A DNA stretch of 64,000 bases from Heterobasidion occidentale (GCA_039111635.1 JBCAQO010000003.1:2666001-2730000); one strand, 5' to 3'; counted from the first letter of the stretch, positions 35,939-46,745 are shown. Notes: generated by a model from the sequence alone, not told the origin. Translations and numbers: made by a program.

Positions 35939-36301
35939 AGGGTAGAAGTCCTTGAAAGCTTTGGTTAAGAACTGTTAATTGCTTTATTTTGAGATTCTTA
36001 TCAATCTTCAACAACTTTGAATAGTCACCAGTTATGAGGCCACTCCCAAACAGCTGTAGGCAACAAATGATAGAACCTTGAGATAGCTTAAGACTAAAAG
36101 GTGTGAAACTGGAAAAGGTCAAGGGGAACAAACTTGAATAGTTCAGACTAACAGACTCACAAAAGCTGAGCAAGTATGGATTATAAGAAAGAAGGGCATA
36201 TATATATATATCAAGTTAAATCTAATAATAATATTGATCATTATTTGTGAGTATTTACACTTGTATAACTGGACAAATATGTGCAAATATGTACAAGTAT
36301 A
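35939..36301. other. AT-rich, CpG-free flank of the copia element
   Basis: From about 35914 to the LTR at 36302 I see no CG dinucleotide. It contains a (TA)n run near 36197-36210. It is probably the left half of an old mutated repeat whose right half continues at 42614. Confidence 0.55.
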
Positions 36302-36667
36302 TGTAGAAATGAGACAAACACCGTGCAACGTCTGTACAACAAACAGACACTCAGACTCGAGCGCGGTAGGCAATAACAGTCTATATTCACCTGTACAACA
36401 AACAGACACTATGTCTCAAAGTAAGTACAGGTAATACGGAAAGAAGTCCTTTAGTATGTATCTTACCTCAGACTCGCGCACAGTAGGCAATAACAGTCTG
36501 AGGGAAAAGAAGACAAAGGTCTGAATATATATCTAAATGAACATACAATAACGAAAGGGACAGGGACACAAGTGTGCATGTGGACATGCCAAAATGTTAG
36601 GAACCATGAGTGATAAGAAATAAACGGATTCCGCTACGGAGCTTGGCACGACTTGCTCATCCTACAC
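36302..36667 (-). repeat. 3' LTR of copia element (366 bp)
   Basis: Matches the other LTR closely, apart from about 118 extra bases at 36383-36499. These are a diverged duplicate of LTR sequence (a second copy of the segment ending GGCAATAACAGTCT). Confidence 0.92.
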
Positions 36668-36674
36668 TCCCCCT

Positions 36675-38390
36675 CAAGTCTTGCGAAGTCCAAGCTCAAC
36701 TGCAAAATGCTTCACCTTAGCAGAGGGTAAAGCCTTTGTGAGAGTGTCGGCAACTATGTCATCAGTTGGACAATAGATGATGCGCAAAGTACCATTCTCG
36801 ACAACCCAACAAATGAAGTGAAAACAAATGTCGATATGCTTGGAACGGGCATGGTACTGGTGGTCCTTAGTGAGAGCAATTGCGGACTAGTTGTCTGAGA
36901 AAAGGGTGGTCGACAAGGTCAGCGGCTCGAAGACTTCTGCAATAAGGGTCCACAGCCAGATAGCCTCCTTCGCGGCATGTGCAGCAGCAACGTACTTGCT
37001 CTTGGTAGTCAAGAGAGCAATAATCTCTTGTCGCTTTGAGCTCCAAGAGACTGCTCCGCTGTCGATAAGGAAAGCTTACCCTGAGATTGCATGCCGATCC
37101 TCCGCCATATTCCCATCTGCATCAGCATATCCCATTAACTGCTTCTCCATTCCGCCATATGTCAGCCACAGGTCCCTAGTGCCAGCTAGGTACCGAAAAA
37201 TCCTCTTGACTGCCTCCCAATGGGCGACTCCAGGATTGGTAGAGAAATGTGATACCGTCAAGACTGCAAAAGAAATGTCGGGGCGTGTGGCAATCGAGGC
37301 ATACATGAGAGCACCAACAGCCTCACGATAGGGAACATCTCGCATTGCTGCATGATCAGCAGTTGTCGCAGGGGCCTGAGAGGTTGAGAGTCGAACATGT
37401 GTGTCCATCGGGGTAGAAACAGGTTTGAGCTTGTCAAGATGGAAACGGCGCAAGATGGAGTTGATATACAAGCACTGCGACATCCCAATTGTATGTGCTT
37501 CACGGTCGCGTCGGATCTCGATTCCAAGGAGCCAATGAAGCTCTCCGAGATCGGTCACCTCGACAAACTGTCGGAGGCTTGCCTTGAAATCCACAACAAG
37601 CTTTAGTGATGTCGACGCAATCGTACAGTCGTCAACATGAACAACCACGACCGTAAGGTCGGAGCCCTTGTGCCGGAAGAATACAGCTTGGTCGACCTGG
37701 CATCGTGCGAACCCCATCTTCTCCACAAAGATCTGCGTGAGTTTCTGATACCAATGCCGGCCAGACTGCTTCAAGCCATAAATCATCTTCCGCAGCTTCA
37801 AGACCCTACCGACAGCCCCTTTCGGCGCATAGCCGGGCGGTGGTCGCATGTAAATGACCTCCAAGTTAGTAAGTTCCCCATTCAGGTATGCCCCCTTGAT
37901 ATCCACAGATGGAAGCTTCGCAACGGGCGCATACGTGTCGAAGTAATCGACACCGGGCACCTGGCTGAAGCCTTGAGCAACTAGCCTGGCCTTGTGGTGA
38001 GCGATATTGCCTGCGGCATCCTTCTTGGCCTTAAAGACCCACTTCGAGCCCACTATGTTTGCACCATGCGGCACATCCACCCATTCCCACGTCTTTGTGC
38101 TCTCAAGCGTGTTCAGCTCCTCGCGCATTGCCTGCTCCCACAGCAACCAGTCCGGCTGTCGCTTGGCTTCAGCGAGACTGCGTGGCTCCAAGCCCTCGGC
38201 ATCACTCATCTCCGCGACAAGCGTGTACTCCCAGTCCTCCTCCTTGTCATCTAACACTCCCCCTGCATCACGAACGTCTTCGGAAACATGCACCAAGCTT
38301 CCAGAAGCTTCCCTGTCCTCTGCGCTGTCCTCCTTGACAATTTCGGGTACTTGCAGGCCGCGCGCTGATGAGCATGCACCCACGCTAGGG
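36675..38390 (-). pseudogene. copia reverse transcriptase/RNase H, with stops
   Basis: Reads LQVPEIVKEDSAEDREASG, then WLLWEQAMREELNTLESTKTW, KWVFKAKKDAAGNIAHHKAR, RLVAQGFSQVPGVDYFDTYA, VDIKGAYLNGEL, GLKQSGRHWYQKL and the catalytic VVHVDDCTIA (xxDD intact). Directly after PVAKL the usual helix of about 20 residues is missing, an in-frame deletion near 37910. The RNase H portion (YADADGNMAEDR) is cut by TAA at 37076-37078 and TAG at 36887-36889, after which the frame stays homologous (HARSKHIDICFHF, DTLTKALPSAKV) to TGA 36675. Confidence 0.88.
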
Positions 38391-39430
38391 TCCGAGGGAG
38401 GTATTCGGGAAGCTTTGGGGAGATACCGAACAACGCTAGACAAGTACCGAAGACACCGACTGCACCGAACACGGTCGGTCCCTACCCGACCAACCGCAAG
38501 CCACCGAAGGACGTTCGGCAGCACTTGGGTCAGTTCGCCCACACTTCACATACTTACCATAACCGCACAGGAGTGTTACGATAGGTGTTTACGAGATCGG
38601 AGCCAGTATTCCGTGTCGGCCGATGTGCTCCGTGAGTCGGTCGGTCCTTATCGCTTATCTTCCCGACTTCCACATGGTCGGCCAAACGTGATCTTGCACC
38701 ATTACTTGGCCACCCTGGTCGTACGTTACTTCTTCTTTATTTTCATTGGTTCTCCAACACCTGTTCCTGCTACCTACGCTCGGGCGATGGATCCCGAACG
38801 TTCGGGATTTCACCATTGCTGATTAACTTTTACCTTATCACCTTCGGAACCCATATGGACATCTCACCTACCTTCTTATCTTCTCTGTGCACTATGGCTT
38901 GGCGCCCATTCAACATCTACTCTCATTTCTTGTTCGATATTTTACTTAGGGGCTCAGTTTACTATAAAAACCTACATGCAACTCTGGAATAAAACAGTTT
39001 TCGCACCCCACAGTGCAGAGCTCATTCACACTTGTCTCAACCATTGAAATTGTCTTCGTCAACTTCTGAAAACTTGTCATCCTCATCGTTCGGCCTCATT
39101 CGTGTTCGTACTCGTCTCTTCGCTCGTACCCCTCGTCCTCCCGTATATTGTCAGAGTCCCGTGTGGCTCTTGAAGCACGTAGTTGTCGGTCGCGACACTA
39201 CCTTCTTGTCACCGATCGACTCCTCGACCCGACTCGACTGACCAAACATTCAGTCGGTGGTCGGTGCAGTCCCGAAAACCGTTCGGGCGCTTTAATCTCA
39301 CCCTCCTCATTACTCTACAGTGTGCCCTCGCTTTCTCAGGTCCTAACTAACGATTCCTTGTGTATCAGATACTAGCTCCAGCACCCCCTTGCATTAGAGG
39401 TTGTTTTGGTGTTGTGCTCGGCACTTAGAG
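38390..39430. mobile_element. About 1-kb insertion inside copia pol
   Basis: The copia frame ends near 39440 and resumes near 38380 (SSARGLQVPEIV). The sequence between is unrelated to copia, rich in short TTCGG/CCGAA words, and has no coding frame. In plus orientation it shows a TATA-like CTATAAAAACC at 38962, a GGAATAAAACAG poly(A)-like signal at 38986 and a TGTTACG start at 38574, so a solo LTR or fragment of one is possible. Matching inverted words flank it (CGCGCTGAT at 38361 with ACGCTAG at 38382; complement of both at 39437-39452). Exact ends and class are unsettled. Confidence 0.55.
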
Positions 39431-39580
39431 CCACCTCTAGCGTATCAGCGCGTACTTCGGATCACGTGCGCACATCGATGTCACACCTGTGCCGGCCTGG
39501 ATGTCACAGATAATGCGCGACGGGGTGCGGATGCGTTTGGGGCATGTCGTTTCGGGATCCGGGGCGGAAAAGGGAGGTTT

Positions 39581-40921
39581 TCAATCATATGGAGGGTCTG
39601 GGGATGCAAGAGAGTGGGTGATTGACTGCGAAGAGGCCACTGGTTCACCTGTCGCGCGTTGAAGCGGAGTTTCGGGAACATCCGAGCCTGACCATTTGAG
39701 CGGTGCGGTGGCGCGTTCAGGCAGAGTTTTGGGAACGTCCGGGGTTGTGTTGACGCGTCCCTGCGCTGAAGTCGCTGTCGTCTCGCTTTCCACAACCCCA
39801 TCCTCTCCCTCCCCCTCGAGACGCACCGGCGACGTGCCGTGCTCGTTGAACCAAATGTTCCGCTCCACAGAAACGGAGCGCTTCTCGGGCCAGTAAATTC
39901 GGCAGCCCGTGGATGTATCATCAAGGCCAGCCCAACGGCCCTCGCGCGCTCGGGCATCAAGCTTCGAGGCACCTGGTGAGTGCACCCAGACTTGGCAACC
40001 CCACTCACGGACTCCTCGCAGGTTTGGCTTGCACCCCGTCAATGCCTCGTACGGTGTCATGCTATCAAGCGAGCGCATCGACGTCTGGTTCTTCAGCCAA
40101 CAAGCGTGTCGCAGGGCCTCTCCCCATAGGAACTTCGGGAGGCCGCTAGCATGGAGCATAGCCTGAACATGCTCCAGGAACACCCAATTGAGCCGCTCGG
40201 AGACACCGTTATGTTGCAGTGTGTCGTGTACGGTGAATCGATGCGCCGTGCCAGCCTTTTCAAGATGGACAATGAATGCCTTTCCAAGGTATTCTCCGCC
40301 ACGATCGGATTGGAGGCTTCGAACACGTACACGGTGCTGTGTCTGGCACCACACTTCATATGACTTGTACGAGTCGAAGGTTTGGTCCTTCGTCCGCAAG
40401 AGGTACACGTGCATATAGCGTGTTTGGTCATCCGTAAAGGTAACAAAATAACACTGTCCACCCAGGGTCTCGACCGGTGATGGTCCCCATACGTCAGAAT
40501 GCACAATGTCGGCAAATGATGCAGCACGGTCTCCTTCTCGCTCCTTGGCCATGGGTTTGCGCGTCGCCTTCGCATAAATGCAGGCTTCGCAGAAGGTAGG
40601 CTCCGCCGACAACATGTCAAGCTTCAAGCCGCTAACAAAACCCTTCTCGACCAGTTTTCGAGCGGTGTCAGGGGCAATATGACCCATACGACGATGGAAT
40701 TCCATAACGGTGACCCGTTCATCCACAGCATTTGTGACGTCATAATCGGTAGGCTCGTGCACAACTCGGTATATGCCACGCGTTGACCTAGGGATCAAGC
40801 CAATTTGTTCCCCACTTGAATTGCGGATGGTACACTTTCCATCGGCAAATGTGGTGGAGAAGTCATGCTCGTTGAGTCTTCCAATCGACACCAGGGTATA
40901 ACCCACTTTAGGAGAGTACAA
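39581..40921 (-). CDS. copia integrase region
   Basis: Open frame of 446 codons. Starts inside the protease/pre-integrase linker (YSPKVGYTLVSIGRLNEHDF), with the GAG-pre-integrase zinc site HRRMGH .. FCEACIYAKATRKP. The rve core has all three acidic catalytic residues in place: VHSDVWGP, LQSDRGGEYLG and NGVSERLN. Downstream are WGEALRHACWLKNQTSMRSL and the C-terminal GCQVWVHSPGASKLDARA block typical of copia integrases. It has no own start and is normally part of a polyprotein. The homologous sequence continues past the stop in another frame to about 39445 (DIQAGTGVTSMCARDPKYAL), where the foreign insertion begins. Confidence 0.88.
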   Translation of the reverse strand: MYSPKVGYTLVSIGRLNEHDFSTTFADGKCTIRNSSGEQIGLIPRSTRGIYRVVHEPTDYDVTNAVDERVTVMEFHRRMGHIAPDTARKLVEKGFVSGLKLDMLSAEPTFCEACIYAKATRKPMAKEREGDRAASFADIVHSDVWGPSPVETLGGQCYFVTFTDDQTRYMHVYLLRTKDQTFDSYKSYEVWCQTQHRVRVRSLQSDRGGEYLGKAFIVHLEKAGTAHRFTVHDTLQHNGVSERLNWVFLEHVQAMLHASGLPKFLWGEALRHACWLKNQTSMRSLDSMTPYEALTGCKPNLRGVREWGCQVWVHSPGASKLDARAREGRWAGLDDTSTGCRIYWPEKRSVSVERNIWFNEHGTSPVRLEGEGEDGVVESETTATSAQGRVNTTPDVPKTLPERATAPLKWSGSDVPETPLQRATGEPVASSQSITHSLASPDPPYD

Positions 40922-41019
40922 GACCTCCGTAAGTGTCAGCTTCGACTCATTGATGCCATTCGGAACATCAATAACAAGGGACCCAGAGCCTACAGCATGA
41001 AAGCTCTGCTTGTTTGCAG

Positions 41020-42313
41020 CTATAAGGGGCTTGGCTGAATCTCCGTGAGGTGCTCAAAGTCATCACGATAAGGGGAAATGTGACGAGTGGTCCCAGAGTC
41101 ATATAGTTCGATACGGGGACCTTCAGTGGATGCATGGTTTGCTCCATCAACCTCTGCGGCAACCTCGACAATGGTATCCGAGTCCGGGTCAACAATGCTG
41201 TGTGAGCTAAGCTCAACACTAACATTCCCAGATAGCTCCTCGGTACCAGAATCGTCGGCCATATACCACAAAAATTCTCCCTCACCAACTTCGGAGAACA
41301 GGTCCGCGCCATTATCATCCTCAGCATCCTGCTGTGTGACATCATCGGCACTGCTATCCAATACAGTTTCAAGGCTTGGTAAGCTCCCAGATTCTGATTC
41401 TAAGTCGGACTCGCACACTGCCCATCCACCATCCTCCTTATCGAAATCCTGAACAGCATTCGACGAGCCGGCAGCTTTGTCAGCATTTCCGGAAGGTTTC
41501 TTCGGTGGTTTCATACAGTGGCTGCAAATGTGGCCACGTTCCCCGCAATTCCAGCAAACTGGCCCTCCACCTTTTGCCTTCTTGTCCTTGCCTTTAAAGG
41601 GTTGGACAGCGAGCGCCTCCTCTGTTCCCTTCGGTGCCGGTGACTTTGTCTGCTGGGCTGCCTTAGCCGCAGTGGACTCGAAGCGCTGACGATGGTCTTC
41701 CTCGCTGATTGATCTCATGAGGGAATTGGGAGGAATAGAGAAAGTGGGGTCAATGAGCTGAACAGCTGACAGTTGTGAGGCGGCAAAAGCGGCAAGATGA
41801 CGGGAAAGGGGTGACAAGATAGTGGAGCGATAATCTTCATCACTGATGAGCATGCTGACCTGAGCTAACTTCTCTCTCTCTGTTCGCAGGGCATCAAAGA
41901 ATGACCAAGTTTCCTGGCCTCGGGGGCACTTCAACTGCAAGAAAGCCTTCCATCTCAGTCTGTGCATATGCACCCTTGATGGTATACTCTGCAACAATTG
42001 TAGCCCAAGCAACAGCGACAGAGGGAAGTGCCGTACACTTGATAACTGTAGAGTCCGGTACACGCTGACTAAGCAGATAGCGAGAGGTGCGTTTGGCCTT
42101 GTCCCACTCGGCAAGACGAGCAACATGATCATCAGTCAAGGGGTCAAGGAAGATTGGCCAAGGAGTAGTGCCGTCGAAATGGCCCCATTTCTCCTTTGCA
42201 TCCATAGCAAGCTTGAAGCGGGCCTGGAAGATAACCCAGTTAACTCCACTGGCTTCGAGCTTTGGAATCGATGATGGAAGGGTGTTGGTAGAGAGAGAAG
42301 TGGTAGATGCCAT
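41020..42313 (-). pseudogene. copia gag and protease start, frameshifted
   Basis: The ATG at 42313 opens MASTTSLSTNTLPSSIPKLE and the gag N-terminal fold (NWVIFQARFKLAMDAKEKW). The frame changes at about 41938-41943, where one extra base interrupts the segment before KCPRGQETW. The second frame runs on with a CCHC knuckle at 41515-41556 (CWNCGERGHICSHC), an acidic linker, and a retropepsin start with LYDSGTTRHIS (catalytic Asp present, around 41090). It stops at 41020 because of a further one-base loss. The two breaks mean no full gag-protease product. Confidence 0.85.
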
Positions 42314-42365
42314 TAGGAATGAGAGCAGATAAGTTTACGGGAGGGCAAGCAGGGGCCCAATAACC

Positions 42366-42613
42366 TGTAGAAATGAGACAAACACCGCACAACGTCTGTA
42401 CAACAAACAGACACTCAGACTTGTGCGCGGTAGGCAATAACAGTCTGAGGGAAAAGAAGACGAAGGTCTGAATATATATCTAAATGAACATACGATAACG
42501 AAAGGGACAGGGACACAAGTGTGCATGTGGACATGCCAAAATGTTAGGAACCACGAGTGATAAGAAATAAACGGACTCCGCTATGGAGCTTGGCATGACT
42601 TGCTCATCCTACA
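42366..42613 (-). repeat. 5' LTR of copia element (248 bp)
   Basis: TGTAG...CTACA ends, followed on the right by GTATA matching the left flank. The gag ATG (42313) is only about 50 bp inside, so the leader and primer-binding region must be very short (GGTTATTGGGCCCC follows the LTR in element sense). Confidence 0.93.
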
Positions 42614-43416
42614 GTATAAACATATTAGAAATATAGTTGTTATTGTTTAGGATTGGACACAGCTAGTTGGGGATATGAGCAAAAGCCATAATCATTGTGT
42701 AAGCCTGCACTTAAGGCAAGGCTTATGTAAGATCTGTTGAAGTCTAATAATGTGCCATGCACATAGTGTACATAGACAATAACATGTACATACATACTAG
42801 TAGATAGTGAACATATATAGTGTTGTTGCTCACATGAAATAAGACTTACCCTTTTCCACTCTCATTATTCTTGAAAGCTATTAATTTACTCCTTGGATTC
42901 TAATAGGTTATGGGCCATGTATAAGGCAAGCTGCATTTTCTACACTATGCCTCCACATACTCTTGGAGTCCCTACTTTTACTATTATGTTAGATTATGGC
43001 CATTATCCATCTTCCTCTTACCCTTACTTTCTGGTAGCTTGATCTCACTTTACTATGTTACTTTCTTTCCCTCTTGGTGTCCTACCACTTCCTTCTGCTC
43101 TTTTATTTCCTTGTCCTTCTGACACTTTGTCTCTCTCTTTTGCCTTGCTCTCAAATTTCATTTCATCTCCTATCTCTGTTTTCTTACCTACTTACATGCT
43201 CTCCCTAACTTAGTCATCTCTTTTCTTCTCTGTTTCTATTTCCCTTGTTCTAATACATCTACCCTATATCCCTTACTCTTTGTTTATACCGGTGATAAGC
43301 GCACCACCTCTCTAAGTGCCGAGGCCCCTGTTTTTACAGTTCTACAAGCACTAATGTGCTGACCTCATAGAGTACCCCAGACACCACTAGACATTCTCGC
43401 AAGCCTAGTGTGACCC
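42614..43416. other. CpG-free, then pyrimidine-rich flank right of copia
   Basis: No CG dinucleotide from 42614 to about 43289, then ordinary sequence to the next LTR. The plus strand from 43000 to 43260 is strongly CT-rich. No coding signal. Taken as the right half of the old repeat that received the copia insertion. Confidence 0.5.
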
Positions 43417-43712
43417 TGTTGGAAGTGAAGGGCTCCTGCACACGTTGACGCCACCCGCTGGGCGGGGTGGTCATGTGACGAGCAGATTAGAGGGAAGTTT
43501 TCTCCTGCCCGCTCTTTCTCTTCCCTCAGTTCTCACAGACGGGACTGAGGTCAGTAATTCACGATAAATACATACTATTATTCCAGAAGCTGATAGCCAC
43601 TGTAGTGTTCCATTTTACCCTGCAGGTTAGGCTCTTGAATACATTATAGTTCTCATAGATGAGACTGAGTGTTCTGTTTTACCCTGCAGTCCGAAACTCG
43701 CCCGTTTCAACA
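43417..43712 (+). repeat. LTR of a second copia element
   Basis: 296 bp starting TGTTGGAAG and ending GTTTCAACA (inverted TGTTG/CAACA ends). It carries two imperfect copies of a TGT..TTTACCCTGCAG segment. It lies 83 bp upstream of a copia gag ATG, in the right place for a 5' LTR in plus orientation. No partner LTR was found. Confidence 0.7.
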
Positions 43713-43795
43713 GATTATGAGACTTGTTGGTCTCTGCTAAAATACAGACACTACTTGTAAGATCCAGAACTCACCCAATGGTCTGAAACACCCCA

Positions 43796-44700
43796 ATGCT
43801 GTCAACCCCCTCTCCATCAACAGTGCTGCTTGCCAGTGAGGCGCCAACACCCCCTTCGAGACCTGCTACAAACCCTCCACCAGTCAGGGCGTCTAACCGC
43901 CTGTACAACATCTCCCCCCTCGAGGACGATGAGAACAACTTCCTGTCGTGGAAATTCTGCACCCAAAAGGTACTGGAAATCCGAGGCCTCTGGGACGTGG
44001 TAGACCATGAGGGAGAAGTGCCTACAGAAGCATCAGATCAGTACGAAGAATGGAAGGTGAGGGACAGAGAAGCGAGCATGCAGATCACACTCACCTTGAA
44101 GGACGAGCCCCTGAACACCGTCATGTATGCAACATCGGCCCGCACCGCCTGGGAGCTTCTGCATACCTGCTACAAAGGGAAGGGTGAGCAAAAGGTGGCA
44201 TACCTAATTAGTGAGCTGTTCCGCAGTACCCTCACGGACAACTCACCACTTGAACCACAAATCAATGCGATGTGGCGTGTTGCGCACACCCTACACTCCC
44301 TCAGCCACAAACTTGAGGACAAACTCATTGTGGTAGCCATCATCCTGTCTCTCCCCCCATCCTACGACACACTCCACACCATCCTCACTTCCCAGACTGA
44401 CAAACTCACCCTCGAGATGCTCACCTCGCAAGTGCTCTAGGAAGAATAGCGCTGCCACAAATCGGTGCAGACTTCCGCCTTTGCGGCCTGCACGTTTGGC
44501 TCGGCCAACAAATCAAATGGCCCAAAGCCATCATTGTCATCTGCAAAGGGGAGCAAGCAAAACAAGGCAAAGGACAAAGGGAAACCTTACTGTAAGCACT
44601 GCCGCTTCACCGGTCACACGAGGGAGGAGTGCCGCAAGTATGAGGCAAAGGTTGTGGAGGGCAAGGGGAGGGACTTCAGTTGGACTGCTATATCCTTCCC
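43796..44700 (+). pseudogene. Second copia element: gag only, two stops
   Basis: The ATG at 43796 opens MLSTPSPSTVLLASEAP. A copia-type gag follows (NNFLSWKFCTQKVLEIRGLW, YATSARTAWELLHTCYKGKG, KLIVVAIILSLPPSYDTLH). It is cut by TAG at 44438 and TAG at 44447, then continues in frame with a Lys-rich linker and a CCHC knuckle at 44591-44632 (CKHCRFTGHTREEC). No protease, integrase or RT follows: the homology stops around 44700. So the element is truncated, by deletion or by later insertions. Confidence 0.82.
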
Positions 44701-44859
44701 ACTGTTAGTGATGGGAAGGATATGTCCTTTTTTTGCCTTCACTGGATAGACATACCCTTCCTGTACCCTTGTAGCATAGACTATTTAATATATATTCTTT
44801 CTTCCCCAGTCATCGGAACGATACGTCCACAACAAACCAATACGTCCGAAACCTACCAA

Positions 44860-45000
44860 TACAGCAGCCCTCACAGACCTCCTCCACTTTATGCCGGTAA
44901 AACATTACTGCGCATGTGAGGTTCGAACCCGCGACCTCCTGCACGCCGCTATCCACACAGAACGACTTTGTTACTACACCATATCTATTATTGATACACG
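44860..45000 (-). repeat. Possible tRNA-derived SINE
   Basis: On the minus strand a pol-III box-A-like TGGTGTAGTAACAAAG (about 44970-44986) is followed some 45 bp later by GCGGGTTCGAACCTC, holding a box-B consensus GGTTCGAACC at 44920-44929. Order and spacing fit a tRNA-derived promoter. The T-arm stem does not pair and no cloverleaf can be drawn, so it is not a functional tRNA. Box B is palindromic, so the strand rests on box A alone. Confidence 0.35.
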
Positions 45001-45159
45001 GTTAGAACAGAGGACACACCTGGCACACTACCAAACCAATCCTGAGCTGACAAATTCCATCCCCACCAATTAAGATACAACAGTCACGGAACCAAAACAT
45101 CCACTGATACGGTGTATCCTACTTACATGATACACTTGTCCTATAACACCACATTCAGT

Positions 45160-46745
45160 GTCTCCTTAAATTTCCCGACTCGATCGTCCAGTAAGTTTGT
45201 AACAGTGTGCCTGTCTGAAATAGACGATGTGCAGCGCCCTCGATATGCAAATGAATACCCCACTCACTTGTGTGCATAAGATGCCCATTCATTGCGCGCG
45301 CCACCCAACCCAGCTTGATTCTCCCACCATAGCTTGTGATAGCGAAAGAATCGAACGATCCTCGCATCTCCTCCTCCAACAACACTTGCTCATTCCACCA
45401 CGTCTTGAGTGCGCTTCTTCAAAACCAATGGACCTTCAACACTATAATAATCTGAGCAACGGTTCCTGTTCTGATCACAACCACACTCACTCTCTTTGCA
45501 GTATGCCTTGATACCTGCTTCCTCTCCCTCCACGAACTGAAAATCCGACCAGATCCACAACGGTTGCTTTCTACTGTTGCCAAGCTGCTTGTCCGCTGTA
45601 CACTGTGAAAGTGACTACATCTGACGCAACCAGAGCAATAAGTTGTGTCCCTCTTTGACATCCCCAATGCAATCAATCACGCTCGTGTGTCCCAATACCT
45701 ATTTGATGCATCCTCCACCGCTTTCACCTTTTTCTTGATCTTGCCATTGGCCCACGTGTTGTGAATCTGGCCAGACCCCGCTCGCTTCTGTCACTTCACG
45801 GCGTAAGTAGTGATCAGGTGTGCCCTCACATTATTAAGAGCATCATTGGCTTGCCCCTCGCGCAATAACCTCTCTACCCGCACCGCTGCTTGCATATCTG
45901 CATGTTCAATGACTGCACGTGCATACGTCAAAGGTAAATTCACCTCAAATGATCCAATTGCTGATGCATTCACGCCCTTCACTCCTCGATGCGATCGCTT
46001 CCCGGTCTTCGACACACCTCCTCCGGCCTTTCGCTTCCCTAAGCTTGCCCAATCATCTTCCGCCCCTTCCCTTCCTTTTGTGGATTCTCCTTCAGTGACC
46101 AGCAAGTCGTCCATTGCCAACAGTGTCAATGCTGGTGTGCCATCCTGTCCCGCTTCCTTTAATGCTCTGTCAATCCCTGGCTAGACATATTGGTCATACA
46201 ATGTCCGCCAGATCTCGAAGCGAGACGTGAATCGTAGCGCCATCTCCACCTTTGAGCCCACATCTTCCAGATCAATGTCATCTTTAACACCCAACAGCAC
46301 CGCCCTGGCACTCGAATCAGACAAGTCTCCATACACATGTGTACTCACTTACTGCATCGCTTCTAATTCAATACCTTCGCTGATTGCCCCCACCATACCT
46401 TCCTCGACCAATGACAATCCTGTCTTGTTGCGCGTCTGCAACAACGACAGCACCTCCTTTTGCAAAATTCCTGCCCAATGTCATCAGATCAATATGGGGT
46501 GCCAGCTTCGAGCGACACCTTACCTGCCTCTTTGTGAGGTTCATACGGGTTGGACAGCCTCTCATGCTCCTTCATGTCTACTACTTTCACTAGCCACGCA
46601 CACTCCTCATCCTTCCACCCTTTGAGCGTGTCACTTGCCACTTGACCTTCAATGGTTACCAAAGTCCTCTCAGTGTCCTTTAGATGAACCCGTGCCTCGT
46701 CGTATTTTTTGCAAGTCGCCTTCACTGCAACACATCCCATTTCAG
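45160..46745 (-). pseudogene. KDZ-type (CxC1-like) transposase remnant
   Basis: The minus strand carries, in order, scattered pieces of the C-terminal part of the fungal KDZ (Kyakuja-Dileera-Zisupton) transposase family. These are CKKYDEARVHLKDTERTLVT and MKEHERLSNPYEPHKEA (46740-46489), an acidic/Lys-rich part with ASLGKRKAGGG, YARAVIEHADMQAAVRVERL and LREGQANDALNNVRAHL (45900-45800), then NTWANGKIKKK and LLEEEMRG (about 45390). Stops and frame changes separate the pieces, for example after HLITTYAVK at 45791. The N-terminal catalytic half is absent. The family call is from remembered pattern and is moderate. Confidence 0.55.

Larger units (their letters stand above)
36302..42613 (-). mobile_element. 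Ty1/copia LTR retrotransposon, complete ends, disabled
   Basis: LTRs at 36302-36667 and 42366-42613, each beginning TGTAG and ending CTACA. The element is flanked by the 5-bp target duplication GTATA (36297-36301 and 42614-42618). Gene order on the minus strand is gag, protease, integrase, reverse transcriptase, RNase H, which is the copia order. A purine tract (GAGGGGGAG) abuts the 3' LTR at about 36668-36677. The coding part is broken: frameshifts near 41940 and 41025, a roughly 1-kb insertion between integrase and RT, an in-frame deletion in RT, and stops at 37076 and 36887 in RNase H. It could move only with help from another copy. Confidence 0.93.

Noticed and set aside
38574..39370. Defined solo LTR starting TGTTACG
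   Set aside because: No matching CGTAACA-type end or target duplication was found, so only a generic insertion is reported.
44890..44970. Functional tRNA gene around the GGTTCGAACC box
   Set aside because: The T-arm and acceptor stems do not pair on either strand.
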